DNA from: a bacterium
GTDB lineage: Bacteria; Pseudomonadota; Alphaproteobacteria; SP197
Assembly: GCA_028821455.1 (NCBI GenBank)
Contig: JAPPGE010000067.1
Coordinates: forward strand, 111,242 to 175,241
DNA: 64,000 nucleotides
Reading direction: 5' to 3'
Positions 53,689 through 62,800 of this stretch are shown piece after piece. The translations under genes were made by a program, and so were the position numbers. Numbering within the stretch: the first letter of the stretch is position 1; each line of letters begins with the position of its first letter. Below the pieces are notes generated by a model, which did no database searches, was not told the origin of the DNA, and saw only the letters and a program-made list of their open reading frames with translations.

Positions 53689-56619
53689 ATGTCCGACGCC
53701 CGCCTCATTGAGCGCTGGCTACCCATCGCTGCTCTGGGAGAGGAGAGCGTTCGCGAACGACGTTCCATGACCTCTCTGCCTCCAACGTACTACCTCCACG
53801 TGTGGTGGGCACGGCGGCCATTGGTTGCATCTCGCGCAGCTGTTCTTGCATCGCTTCTGCCATCGAATGCCGACCGTGAGAAGTTCATGCATGCTCTGGG
53901 AATTCATGGGGACCCGGTGGCGGCAAAACGGCGGATTGCAGCTGCGACAAGGCGAGGCGAGCGTTTGGGTTCTGCGGCGTACGGATATTCACGCGCCTTT
54001 GGCTACACTCCCGATCAGGATGATCGTCAATGGTTTGATGCCAACATCCCCAACGGGGCCAAGGTTCTTGATCCAACAGCGGGCGGGGGATCAGTACCAA
54101 TTGAGACGATCCGGCTTGGCTTCGAAGCCGTCGCCAATGATCTGAATCCGGTTGCCGCGTTGGTGGAGCGAGCAACATTTGAGTGGCCGGTGACACTCGG
54201 TGCAGATGTCAGGGACACCTTTGCGAAGCTCGGAAAAACACTGACCTGCAAGGTACGTGAGCAACTGGCTGGAGTGTTCCCTGAAGAGACAGGAGACGAC
54301 ATTCGACCAGATGGGTATCTATGGGCGCGCACGATCACCTGTCCCTATTGCGCTGGCCTGGTTCCGCTCTCTCCGAACTGGCGTCTGGCGCCCGGAGGAA
54401 CGGGTGTTCGATTGAAACCGGATCTTGGCGCTGGACCTGGCGACGACGACAGGATTTGCTCGTTCGAGATTGTCGAGAGTGTGCGGGAGCAATCGGCAGG
54501 AACGGTGGCTCGCGGGGACGGCGCGTGTCCGTATTCGGACTGCGGACGCATCATCGACGGCGACGAGATCAAGCGGCAGGCTCAGGCTGGCGACATGGGC
54601 GAGCAACTCTACGCTGTCGTCTACAAGAAACGCGTTCCCGGGAAGAAACTGAAATCCGGCAAGCGCGGCAAGGAGAAATGGGTACGCGGCTACCGGGCGC
54701 CACGTCCGGAGGACGACAACCGTGCGGACATCGCAGCGCGGCTCGCCGAGAAACTCCCCGAGTGGGAAGCGCTCGACATGGTGCCGAGCGAGAGGATTCC
54801 CGACGGCAACAAGACAACGGAACCCCTTCGGTACGGTATGCAGTACTGGCGCGATCTGTTCTCGCCACGCCAGCTTCTCTGCCACGGCACCAGCGTCGAG
54901 ATCTTCCGCGAGATGCTGGACACCGATCAGGCGAAGGGCGAACTGACGGATATTCGTCGCGCGGCATACGGGTACTTGGCGCTGTCGCTGGACAAGCTAC
55001 TGAACTACAATTCACGCATGTCGGTGTGGATGCCAACCCGAGAGGTCGTGGCAAACACCTTCAATCGGCATGACTACGCGTTCTGTTGGTCTCACGCCGA
55101 AATGGCTCCGCTCGTCACAGGTCTGGGCTACGATTGGGCCATCGAGCAGACAGCAAAGTGCATCGACGAGCTGGTTGCGTTGGTCTGTCCAGGAGCGACG
55201 GGCAATGCGGACGATTTCTTTGAGTCCTCCCGCACACCGCCGCCGATCACGATTTCCTGCAAGTCCGGCGACAATCTCGACCACGTCGAGGACGGCAGCA
55301 TCGATGCGGTGGTCATGGACCCACCCTACTACGACAATGTCATGTATGCCGAGCTGGCGGATTTCTTCTATGTCTGGCTCAAGCGTACCGCGGGCCATGT
55401 GTTCTCCGAACTCTTCCGCCGTAACCTGACGGACAAGGAGAACGAGGCCGTAGCCAACCCTGCGCGGTTCCAGGGACAGAAGGGCGCCAGGGCACTTGCT
55501 GGTCGCGACTATCAGGAACGGATGGCCTTGATCTTCGAAGAGTGCCGCCGGGTGCTCAAGCCGGATGGCATCATGACCCTCATGTTCACCCACAAGGCGA
55601 CGGGAGCCTGGGATGCGCTCACCACCGGCCTGATGGACGCGGGGTTTGTCATCACAGCCTCGTGGCCGGTCAACACGGAGGCTGAAGGAAGCCTCCACAT
55701 CAAGGACAAGGCTGCCGCCAAGAGCACCATATTCCTGGCCTGCCGGCCACGCACCTCCAGTCCGGAAGGTGAAGAGGTGTACTGGGAAGATGTGGAGCCC
55801 CATGTGACGCAGGCTGTCAGGAAGCAGATTGAATCGTACCAAGCGGCAGGGATCGCCGGCGTCGATCTCTATCTGGCGTCCTTCGGCCCTGCACTCGAGG
55901 AGTTTTCGCGTCACTGGCCCCTCAAGCGCGGCACTCCACGAGAAGTGCCGGAAGAACGCAGGCGAAGACGTCAGCGGGATTTGTTCGAGGACACGTGGGA
56001 TCCCTACGCGGCGACTCCGGAAGACGCTCTCGAGACCGCACGCCGTGAGGTGAAGCGTTGGCGTCTAGAACAGTTGACGCACAGTAAAGCCAGGACCGAC
56101 CTCGATCCCGCTACAGCCTTCTTTGTCCTCGCATGGGATGCGTTCAGGGCACCGACATTTGCCTACGACGAAGCCTTGCGCCTGGCCAGAGCCGTTGGCT
56201 CCGATCTTGAGAGGGACGTTGTCGGCAGGCTTGCCCACAAGAAGGCAAGCGACCTCACGTTGTGGGGCAGCGCTGAACGAGCAGCAAAGGGAACGCTCGG
56301 CCCTGCCGATGGTTCACGTGGCATGATCGATGCCATTCACCATGCCGTGAACTTGGCGCGCATGCGCACGCTTGATGCAGCCCGGGAGCTGCTCAGCCGG
56401 TCGGGAGTGGATCAGGATGCACAATTTGTCGCGTCGCTCGAAGCGGTGCTCGAAGTCCTGCCGGTCTCCATGACTTTCACCGGTATCGAGCTTGAAGGCG
56501 ATGTCGCTGCGTCAGGAGACGATTTTGAGATCCTCTACAACCTGAGCAGGTTTGCCTACAGTGACCGTGTCGACGAGCCGGAGCAGCTCAAGCTCTGGCA
56601 GGACGAAGATGTTTCCTGA
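53689..56619 (+). CDS. DUF1156 DNA adenine methyltransferase, defence-associated
   Basis: A 976-residue methyltransferase-like protein. DUF1156 start: LIERWLPIAALGEESVRERR, LPPTYYLHVWWARRPLVASRA. The SAM-binding motif I is VLDPTAGGGSVPIETIRLG (about 128-135) and the catalytic motif IV is VVMDPPYYDNVMYAELADFFYVWLKR (DPPY at about 544-547), as in N6-adenine methyltransferases. Between them a Cys-rich segment (TCPYC at about 217-221 and CPYSDC at about 280-285) looks like a zinc ribbon, possibly the target-recognition part. It starts 2 bp after the MBL gene and overlaps the helicase start by 1 bp (TGATG). In anti-phage systems such enzymes mark self DNA. The target sequence is unknown. Confidence 0.88.
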   Translation: MSDARLIERWLPIAALGEESVRERRSMTSLPPTYYLHVWWARRPLVASRAAVLASLLPSNADREKFMHALGIHGDPVAAKRRIAAATRRGERLGSAAYGYSRAFGYTPDQDDRQWFDANIPNGAKVLDPTAGGGSVPIETIRLGFEAVANDLNPVAALVERATFEWPVTLGADVRDTFAKLGKTLTCKVREQLAGVFPEETGDDIRPDGYLWARTITCPYCAGLVPLSPNWRLAPGGTGVRLKPDLGAGPGDDDRICSFEIVESVREQSAGTVARGDGACPYSDCGRIIDGDEIKRQAQAGDMGEQLYAVVYKKRVPGKKLKSGKRGKEKWVRGYRAPRPEDDNRADIAARLAEKLPEWEALDMVPSERIPDGNKTTEPLRYGMQYWRDLFSPRQLLCHGTSVEIFREMLDTDQAKGELTDIRRAAYGYLALSLDKLLNYNSRMSVWMPTREVVANTFNRHDYAFCWSHAEMAPLVTGLGYDWAIEQTAKCIDELVALVCPGATGNADDFFESSRTPPPITISCKSGDNLDHVEDGSIDAVVMDPPYYDNVMYAELADFFYVWLKRTAGHVFSELFRRNLTDKENEAVANPARFQGQKGARALAGRDYQERMALIFEECRRVLKPDGIMTLMFTHKATGAWDALTTGLMDAGFVITASWPVNTEAEGSLHIKDKAAAKSTIFLACRPRTSSPEGEEVYWEDVEPHVTQAVRKQIESYQAAGIAGVDLYLASFGPALEEFSRHWPLKRGTPREVPEERRRRRQRDLFEDTWDPYAATPEDALETARREVKRWRLEQLTHSKARTDLDPATAFFVLAWDAFRAPTFAYDEALRLARAVGSDLERDVVGRLAHKKASDLTLWGSAERAAKGTLGPADGSRGMIDAIHHAVNLARMRTLDAARELLSRSGVDQDAQFVASLEAVLEVLPVSMTFTGIELEGDVAASGDDFEILYNLSRFAYSDRVDEPEQLKLWQDEDVS

Positions 56620-59600
56620 TGCTGAAAGACCACAAGTGGAAGTTGAAGTATACACTCGATGACGGTGACCTTGTTCGCATCTTCTATGTCCCGGCACTGA
56701 AAACTGCCAAGCGTTACCATCGACTGACTGGATACTTCAGTGCTCGCGCGCTGGAACTGGCCGCTCGCGGAATCGAAGGGCTGGTGCGTAACGATGGGCA
56801 CATGAAACTCATCGTTGGATGCACCCTTGATCCGCCCGAGATCGACGCGATCACGAAAGGGGAGCAACTTCGCGATCTCGTCGAAAGACGATTGACGAGC
56901 CTTCCGCTGGACCCACCCGATGTGGACTCAACCGACGCACTGGAGTTGCTGGCCTGGATGGTCGGACGCGGCATCCTCGATGTGAAGGTCGCCGTGCCGT
57001 GCGATGGCAATGGCACACCGATACCAGACAACGGAATCTTCCACGAGAAGAGCGGCATCATCGAGGATGACCTTGGCGACCGGATCGCTTGGACCGGGAG
57101 CCTGAATGAAACCGGTGCGGGTTGGCAGACAAACTGGGAAACCATCAGTGTCTACACCAGCTGGGGACCGGAGCCAGGACGGGTCACAGAGGAAGAAGAG
57201 AGTTTTTCACGGGTCTGGTCTGGACACACCGGGCGGGTCAAGGTGCTCAATGTTCCGGAGGCAGTTCGTCGGGATCTGATGCGTTTCATGCCAAACCACG
57301 ACAGGCCAAAGCGTCTCGAGAACTTGCCGATGGCCCCGGGCATGGCCGTAAAGCCCGAGGTAGAGAGTGATGTAGAAGCCTCTCTCCCGATGAATTCATT
57401 GCGAGATCGGGTTTGGGCGTTCATCCGCGATGCTCCATCTCGCCCAGGTGGTGGAGAGAGGATTGGGGAAGCGACAGCACCGGTGGAGCCATGGCCTCAC
57501 CAGATCAGAGCCTTTGATCGTCTTTACCGGAATTGGCCACCGAAACTCCTGATCGCCGACGAAGTCGGACTCGGCAAGACCATCCAAGCCGGTTTGCTGC
57601 TGCGTCAGGCTTGGTTGGCTCGACGTGCCAAACGCATCTTGATTCTGGCGCCGAAGGCTGTGTTGCGCCAGTGGCAGATCGAATTGCGCGAGAAGTTCAA
57701 CCTCAACTGGCCGATCTACGACGGCCGCAAGCTGTCCTGGTATCCCTCTCCCGCCTTGAGAGGGAATCACGAACATGTCGTGGATCGTGACGAATGGCAC
57801 AGAGAACCGGTGGTGATCGCATCGAGCCAGTTGATGCGCCGCAAGGATCGGGCATCGGCGCTTCTCGAACAGGCAGAACCCTGGGATCTCGTGGTGCTTG
57901 ATGAAGCCCACCATGCCCGGCGGCGGGGTGCCGGCAGTACACGGGAAGGAGGGCCGAACACGTTGCTGAGGCTGATACAAGGCTTGAGGGAGAAAACCCA
58001 AGGCCTCCTCTTGCTGACGGCAACGCCGATGCAGGTTCACCCTATTGAGGTGTGGGACCTGTTGAATCTTCTCGGCCTCCCGTCCGCTTGGAGCGGGAAG
58101 AACTTCCTGCAGTTCTTTGACGATGCAGGCCACCCAAACCCTTCAAGAGACGCTTGGGAAAGGCTGGCGACGCTCTTCCAGTCGGTCGAGCGCACTTACG
58201 GTGAAGTGAGCAGAGAAGAAGGACAACGGATCGCAAAGGTGTCGCCCATGAAGACTGGGAAGATCTTGAGAGCCCTTCGCGCCGAGGCAAGTATTCCTCG
58301 TCGCCAGCTCGAGGCGGACGAGCGGCGTGCGGCAATCGCCATCCTGAAGATGAACACCCCAATACGCAGGTTGGTTTCGCGGCATACCCGTGAACTACTG
58401 CGACGGTACCACGAGGCGGGGATGCTCTCGACACAAATCGCGAGTCGGGTAGTCGAAGACCGCTTTCTCGACATGACTGCGGAGGAACGCCTCCTCTACG
58501 ATGCCGTCGAGGATTACATTTCCAACACCTACGAGCAGGCCGGAGACCACGAGCGTTCCGCGGTGGGATTTGTCATGACTGTCTATCGCCGTCGTCTTGC
58601 GAGCAGCTTCTTTGCCCTTCGCAAGACGTTGAAGAAGCGCCGGAACTCAATGCTTGACGATGAGGTTTCGAGACTAGCGTTTGAGGAGGAAGACTTGCCC
58701 GATGACGATCTCTCGGATGAAACCATCGATCTTGACGCCGTCGAGGACTTCCAGAGTGCATCACTTGCAAAGGAACAAAGGGATGCGATCGATGTCCTCC
58801 TGAACGACATCGCGCGCCTGCCTCCCGACAGCAAGCTCAACAGCCTCTTGGGCGTTCTCGATGACCTGCGCGACAACCACTTCATGCAGGTCATGGTCTT
58901 CACTCAGTTTTCCGACACCATGGACTTTCTTCGCGAGGAACTCACCTGGAGAACGAACCTCAGGCTGTTGTGCTTTTCCGGGCGTGGGGGAGAAGTTCCA
59001 GGCAGCGATGGCACATGGCGGCAGATCACCAGGGACGACGCCAAGCGGCGCTTTCGCGATCGCGCTGCGGACATCCTGATTTGCACCGATGCGGCAGCCG
59101 AAGGTCTCAACTTTCAGTTCTGCGGTGCCCTTGTGAACTATGACATGCCATGGAACCCGATGCGTGTGGAACAGCGCATTGGACGCATTGATCGTCTGGG
59201 ACAGGAACACCCCACAATCCGCATCGTCAATCTACACTATGAGAATACCGTCGAAACCGATGTCTATCGCGCTGTTCGGAAGCGTATCAATCTCTTCGAA
59301 ACGGTTGTGGGACCGTTGCAGCCGATCCTGTCGAAACTCCCGGGGAGGATTTCGGAAACCGTGTTGCGCGGAAGGTCTCGCGGCGCTCGTGAGTACCCAG
59401 ACATCGTCGATGTTCTGATACATGATGCCGACGAACATGGTGGGGCCCTTTTCGACATCGACGAAGTAACCGATACCGATCTCGAGATGCCAGCGCAACC
59501 GCAGCCTACAGTTACCATGGAGGATCTCGACAGGATCATCAGAACCGAAGAGCTCATGCCTCCCAGCATCGAAACCCGACCCCTGGAGAGGCGCGTGTAC

Positions 59601-59789
59601 GCCATACGGATGCCAGGTATGCACAACGAAGTTCGAATCACCAGCAACACCCTCTACTACGAAGAACATTCCGAGAGTGTTGAGCTTTGGTCCCCAGGTT
59701 GCCCTATGTTTGTGCCGCCAGAGTACACTGCGACCAGAGAGGATGACAATTCACCTACAACCTTGGCAGACCTTCTGGACGGAAAATAG
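56619..59789 (+). CDS. SNF2-family helicase with N-terminal PLD-like domain
   Basis: A 1056-residue protein with two parts. Residues 1-180 are phospholipase-D-like: FYVPALKTAKRYHRLTGYFSARALELAARGIEGL, then FHEKSGIIEDDLGDRIAWTGSLNETGAGW (H-x-K at about 142-144, with the following G-S-x-N). Residues about 290-1056 are a superfamily 2 SNF2-type ATPase: IADEVGLGKTIQAGLLLRQ (Walker A, about 314-321), LVVLDEAHHARR (DEAH at about 428-431), LLTATPMQ, and the C-terminal VEQRIGRIDRLGQ. The start overlaps the methyltransferase stop. Only one H-x-K is visible, so the PLD part might need to dimerise or be non-catalytic. Such PLD-SNF2 proteins are common in defence islands. Confidence 0.88.
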   Translation: MLKDHKWKLKYTLDDGDLVRIFYVPALKTAKRYHRLTGYFSARALELAARGIEGLVRNDGHMKLIVGCTLDPPEIDAITKGEQLRDLVERRLTSLPLDPPDVDSTDALELLAWMVGRGILDVKVAVPCDGNGTPIPDNGIFHEKSGIIEDDLGDRIAWTGSLNETGAGWQTNWETISVYTSWGPEPGRVTEEEESFSRVWSGHTGRVKVLNVPEAVRRDLMRFMPNHDRPKRLENLPMAPGMAVKPEVESDVEASLPMNSLRDRVWAFIRDAPSRPGGGERIGEATAPVEPWPHQIRAFDRLYRNWPPKLLIADEVGLGKTIQAGLLLRQAWLARRAKRILILAPKAVLRQWQIELREKFNLNWPIYDGRKLSWYPSPALRGNHEHVVDRDEWHREPVVIASSQLMRRKDRASALLEQAEPWDLVVLDEAHHARRRGAGSTREGGPNTLLRLIQGLREKTQGLLLLTATPMQVHPIEVWDLLNLLGLPSAWSGKNFLQFFDDAGHPNPSRDAWERLATLFQSVERTYGEVSREEGQRIAKVSPMKTGKILRALRAEASIPRRQLEADERRAAIAILKMNTPIRRLVSRHTRELLRRYHEAGMLSTQIASRVVEDRFLDMTAEERLLYDAVEDYISNTYEQAGDHERSAVGFVMTVYRRRLASSFFALRKTLKKRRNSMLDDEVSRLAFEEEDLPDDDLSDETIDLDAVEDFQSASLAKEQRDAIDVLLNDIARLPPDSKLNSLLGVLDDLRDNHFMQVMVFTQFSDTMDFLREELTWRTNLRLLCFSGRGGEVPGSDGTWRQITRDDAKRRFRDRAADILICTDAAAEGLNFQFCGALVNYDMPWNPMRVEQRIGRIDRLGQEHPTIRIVNLHYENTVETDVYRAVRKRINLFETVVGPLQPILSKLPGRISETVLRGRSRGAREYPDIVDVLIHDADEHGGALFDIDEVTDTDLEMPAQPQPTVTMEDLDRIIRTEELMPPSIETRPLERRVYAIRMPGMHNEVRITSNTLYYEEHSESVELWSPGCPMFVPPEYTATREDDNSPTTLADLLDGK

Positions 59790-59833
59790 ATTTGCCGCAT
59801 TGGGCGGCACTCCTCACAAAGTACACTAGGTTC

Positions 59834-59859
59834 GGGCCCATACAGTTCCTGTAGGGCCC
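59834..59859 (+). promoter_or_regulatory. Strong hairpin between helicase and sacsin-like gene
   Basis: GGGCCCATACAG (59834-59845), loop TTC, CTGTAGGGCCC (59849-59859) form an 11-bp stem with one bulged A. It lies in the 109-bp gap after the helicase stop and 40 bp before the next ATG. No T-run follows, so a simple Rho-independent terminator is not supported. It could partly separate the last gene from the operon. Confidence 0.55.
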
Positions 59860-59898
59860 ACAGCCAGTTGCAATACCCACTGACCCAGCGAGTCCCAT

Positions 59899-62800
59899 AT
59901 GGCAACCCAGTACACTCAATACGTCAGTAATCTAGCAGATCGAAAGATTCGAGGGTTTCAGGGCACCATCGATGAGCATGGTGAATATCTTGACAGTATC
60001 TATCAGAGCAATCGGAGTTTGTCCGCAAGCATCGCCTCAGACTATCGTGATAGATTCCTACTGGAACTGATTCAGAATGCCTACGATGCGCACTTAATTG
60101 GAACACAAGGTGGCCAAATCGAACTCACTCTGGACAAGTCCGCGGGTAGGGCCGGAACGCTACTTGTAGCAAATGGTGGTAGGCCGTTTGCTGAAGCAAA
60201 CGTAAAGAGCCTATGCGACATAGGATTGTCCCAAAAGCCGTTAGGCGAATCGATCGGAAACAAAGGTCTCGGGTTTCGGAGCGTTGTTCAAATCACCGAC
60301 GCACCAGTAATCTACTCTCAATGCCTTTCCAATCCTGAAAAGAGCCACTTCTCCGGCTTTTGCTTCAGGTTTGCTGGTACTAGTGATTACCAAGAAATGA
60401 TCAGCGATGCTGCGCACCTTAGGCTCGCATTACGCGACCTTCCCATATTCCATGTTCCCGTATGGGTCGAGCGCCAAAGTGAAGTGATTCGTGGTTATGC
60501 CGCAGCCGGCTTTTCCTCAGTGATCGAATTGCCGTTGCGGGATTCAGATGCCCTAGACGCAGCGGAACGAGAAATCAATCATCTTGCCGAGCAGAATGTA
60601 CCGATACTGCTCTTCCTAGATCGTATATCTGCACTGACCGTTCGAATAGTGGGTAGCACGGGGCTCGTTGAGAGGGAGTTCGTATTCATCCGGAATGAGG
60701 AGAGCATTACTACGACAGGCATCAGGATGGCTCTCGTCAACTTAGGGGAGGTCGGCCGATTTCTTGTAGCTCGTGAGATCGTGCCAGAAGCAACGATGAA
60801 GAAGGCAATTAAGGTCGGTATCAAGAGGAAAGAGCTGAACGAGTATTGGGTGGATTGGGCCGGTGAAGGTGACGTTGCTGTTGCGGTGCGACTCGGCTCC
60901 AACTTAACGTCTTCCCGCCTGTATGCCTTTCTTCCGTTAGGCGAACAGGCGGTCGCACCCTTTTTGGGCTATCTCCATGGGAGCTTTGCGCCATCTTCCA
61001 ATCGCCGGAACCTGAATGCAGGAATCACGTTGAACTCCACATTGCTGATGACGTCGGCTAAGCTGGCGGCCGAGACTATTCATTACATCATAACTGACCC
61101 GCTAAACACGCTGACTGCTTGGTTAGCTGAGAAAGAGCGAGCAACGGCGGTTGTTGACCTGCTAAGCTGGACGAATGTCAGTAGTGTTGAGGGTGATGAC
61201 AAGCTCATCGCGGAACTGACCCAAGACTTGGCTAAGCACTTTGCGGTGGACAGGATCGAGCAGGCACCCGTGGTGCCTTGCCTAATGTCAGGCACTGATG
61301 ACCCCATCATTGCATGGCAACCACCTGCGCAAGTGCGCCGCTGGCCTGACGGTGGATCGGTATTTTCAGCCGACGAGTGTGTGCGGTTCGCACCAGCGGG
61401 GGGAGTATGGCCCATTTGGGGGGCCTTAGGCGAGAGAATAGATACACTCGAGGAATTTCTCCAAGCGAATACAGATTGTTATGTGGGGCCGCCTCGCCCG
61501 GATGAACGGGCATGGTTGGTAAGCATGATAGCCGGAACAATAGTTAAGCGCCGTCGAGGTGCAAAGGCCCAATGGTTGAGGTTTTTCCACGAGATTCCGG
61601 ATTTCATGCATCACAACGGAGATCACCTAGGCGGGCGAGAAGTACTCCTGGGTGATGATGGTGAACTTCACCGTGCGATGTCACCAGATGCTGTTGAGAC
61701 ATCCGCTGGCCGGTCAGTTCGTCGTCGACGGCGCACAGTAGAGATGGCCGTGTTTTCGCCGCCAGATCCGCGTAGAGCGTCGAATGATGATGAAAATGAA
61801 GTACGCCCACCCAAGAAATTGTCAAAGCGATTTACATTTCTGAGCTCCACTTTGCCTTGGCACGGAGAACTGAGTTCTGCCCGTTCATACTTCGAGAAAC
61901 ATAAGCTCGTAGGGGAGTTCGAGCGTGAGACTATCTTGGCACATTTGTCCCGGACCCTTCATGGTGAGAACAACCGAGAAGTGCTGCGGGGAGGTCTGCG
62001 GTGGGCATTTCAGCTCTGGCGTCAACCAAGAGCGCAAGGCAGAACATTCAAACTGCAACCCCAACACCGCTTTCGGGTTCCTGTGGTAGGTGGGAAATAT
62101 GTAGAGGCGCACGAGGTAGTCTTCTCCGCCGACTGGCCCGCTGAGACCGAAGGGCGACTGGTGCAGGATTTCTTGGACGCAGCACCAACCGGGCTGCCCG
62201 ACTTAGACAATTTATCAAGCAGCAGATTGGCTGCACCTGATCATCCTGCCTTCCGCGGGAGGTGGATAGATGACTGGGTTGTCTTTCTTGCTGAACTGGG
62301 CGTTAACAGGGGCTTGGTGCCAGAGTCGAGGAGCAGCAACGCCAATAGCTTTGTAGCTTCAAAAGTCTCCGACTTCACGTTTCTAAAGCACTATGGCATT
62401 CCCTCGAAGTTTGGTGATCTCTGGCGAGAAGATATAGTCTCGCAAAATCCTGACCTACTCCAACTTCCCACGTATACTGACTACGCAATTGAAGGCGAGG
62501 TCTCTTGGTTGCCAGGGCAAGCTGATATTGACGACTTTTCCGGAACCTGTAAGGCGCGTTATGCACGACTCATTATGGGGTGGCTGTTGCAACGCCCAAA
62601 AGTGCAATGGGATATTGATATCCATCATCTGTACTTCCATCAAGCTGACCGTAGAAAGTGGCCTTCGCCGATCAGGTCTTTCCTGCGTGCAGCGCGCTGG
62701 CTTCCGGTTGTCGAACCTTCAAGGAGCTCACTTGAAGCTGTCGGAGTGAAACCCAGTGATGTTTGGATAAGCAATACAGGAGGCGAACGCTTTGAGTCAT

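Noticed and set aside
47776..59789. Identification of the operon as classical DISARM or BREX
   Set aside because: No DUF1998 (DrmB) protein and no PglZ, BrxC or BrxA/BrxB-like genes are present; the PLD, helicase and methyltransferase resemblance alone is not enough.
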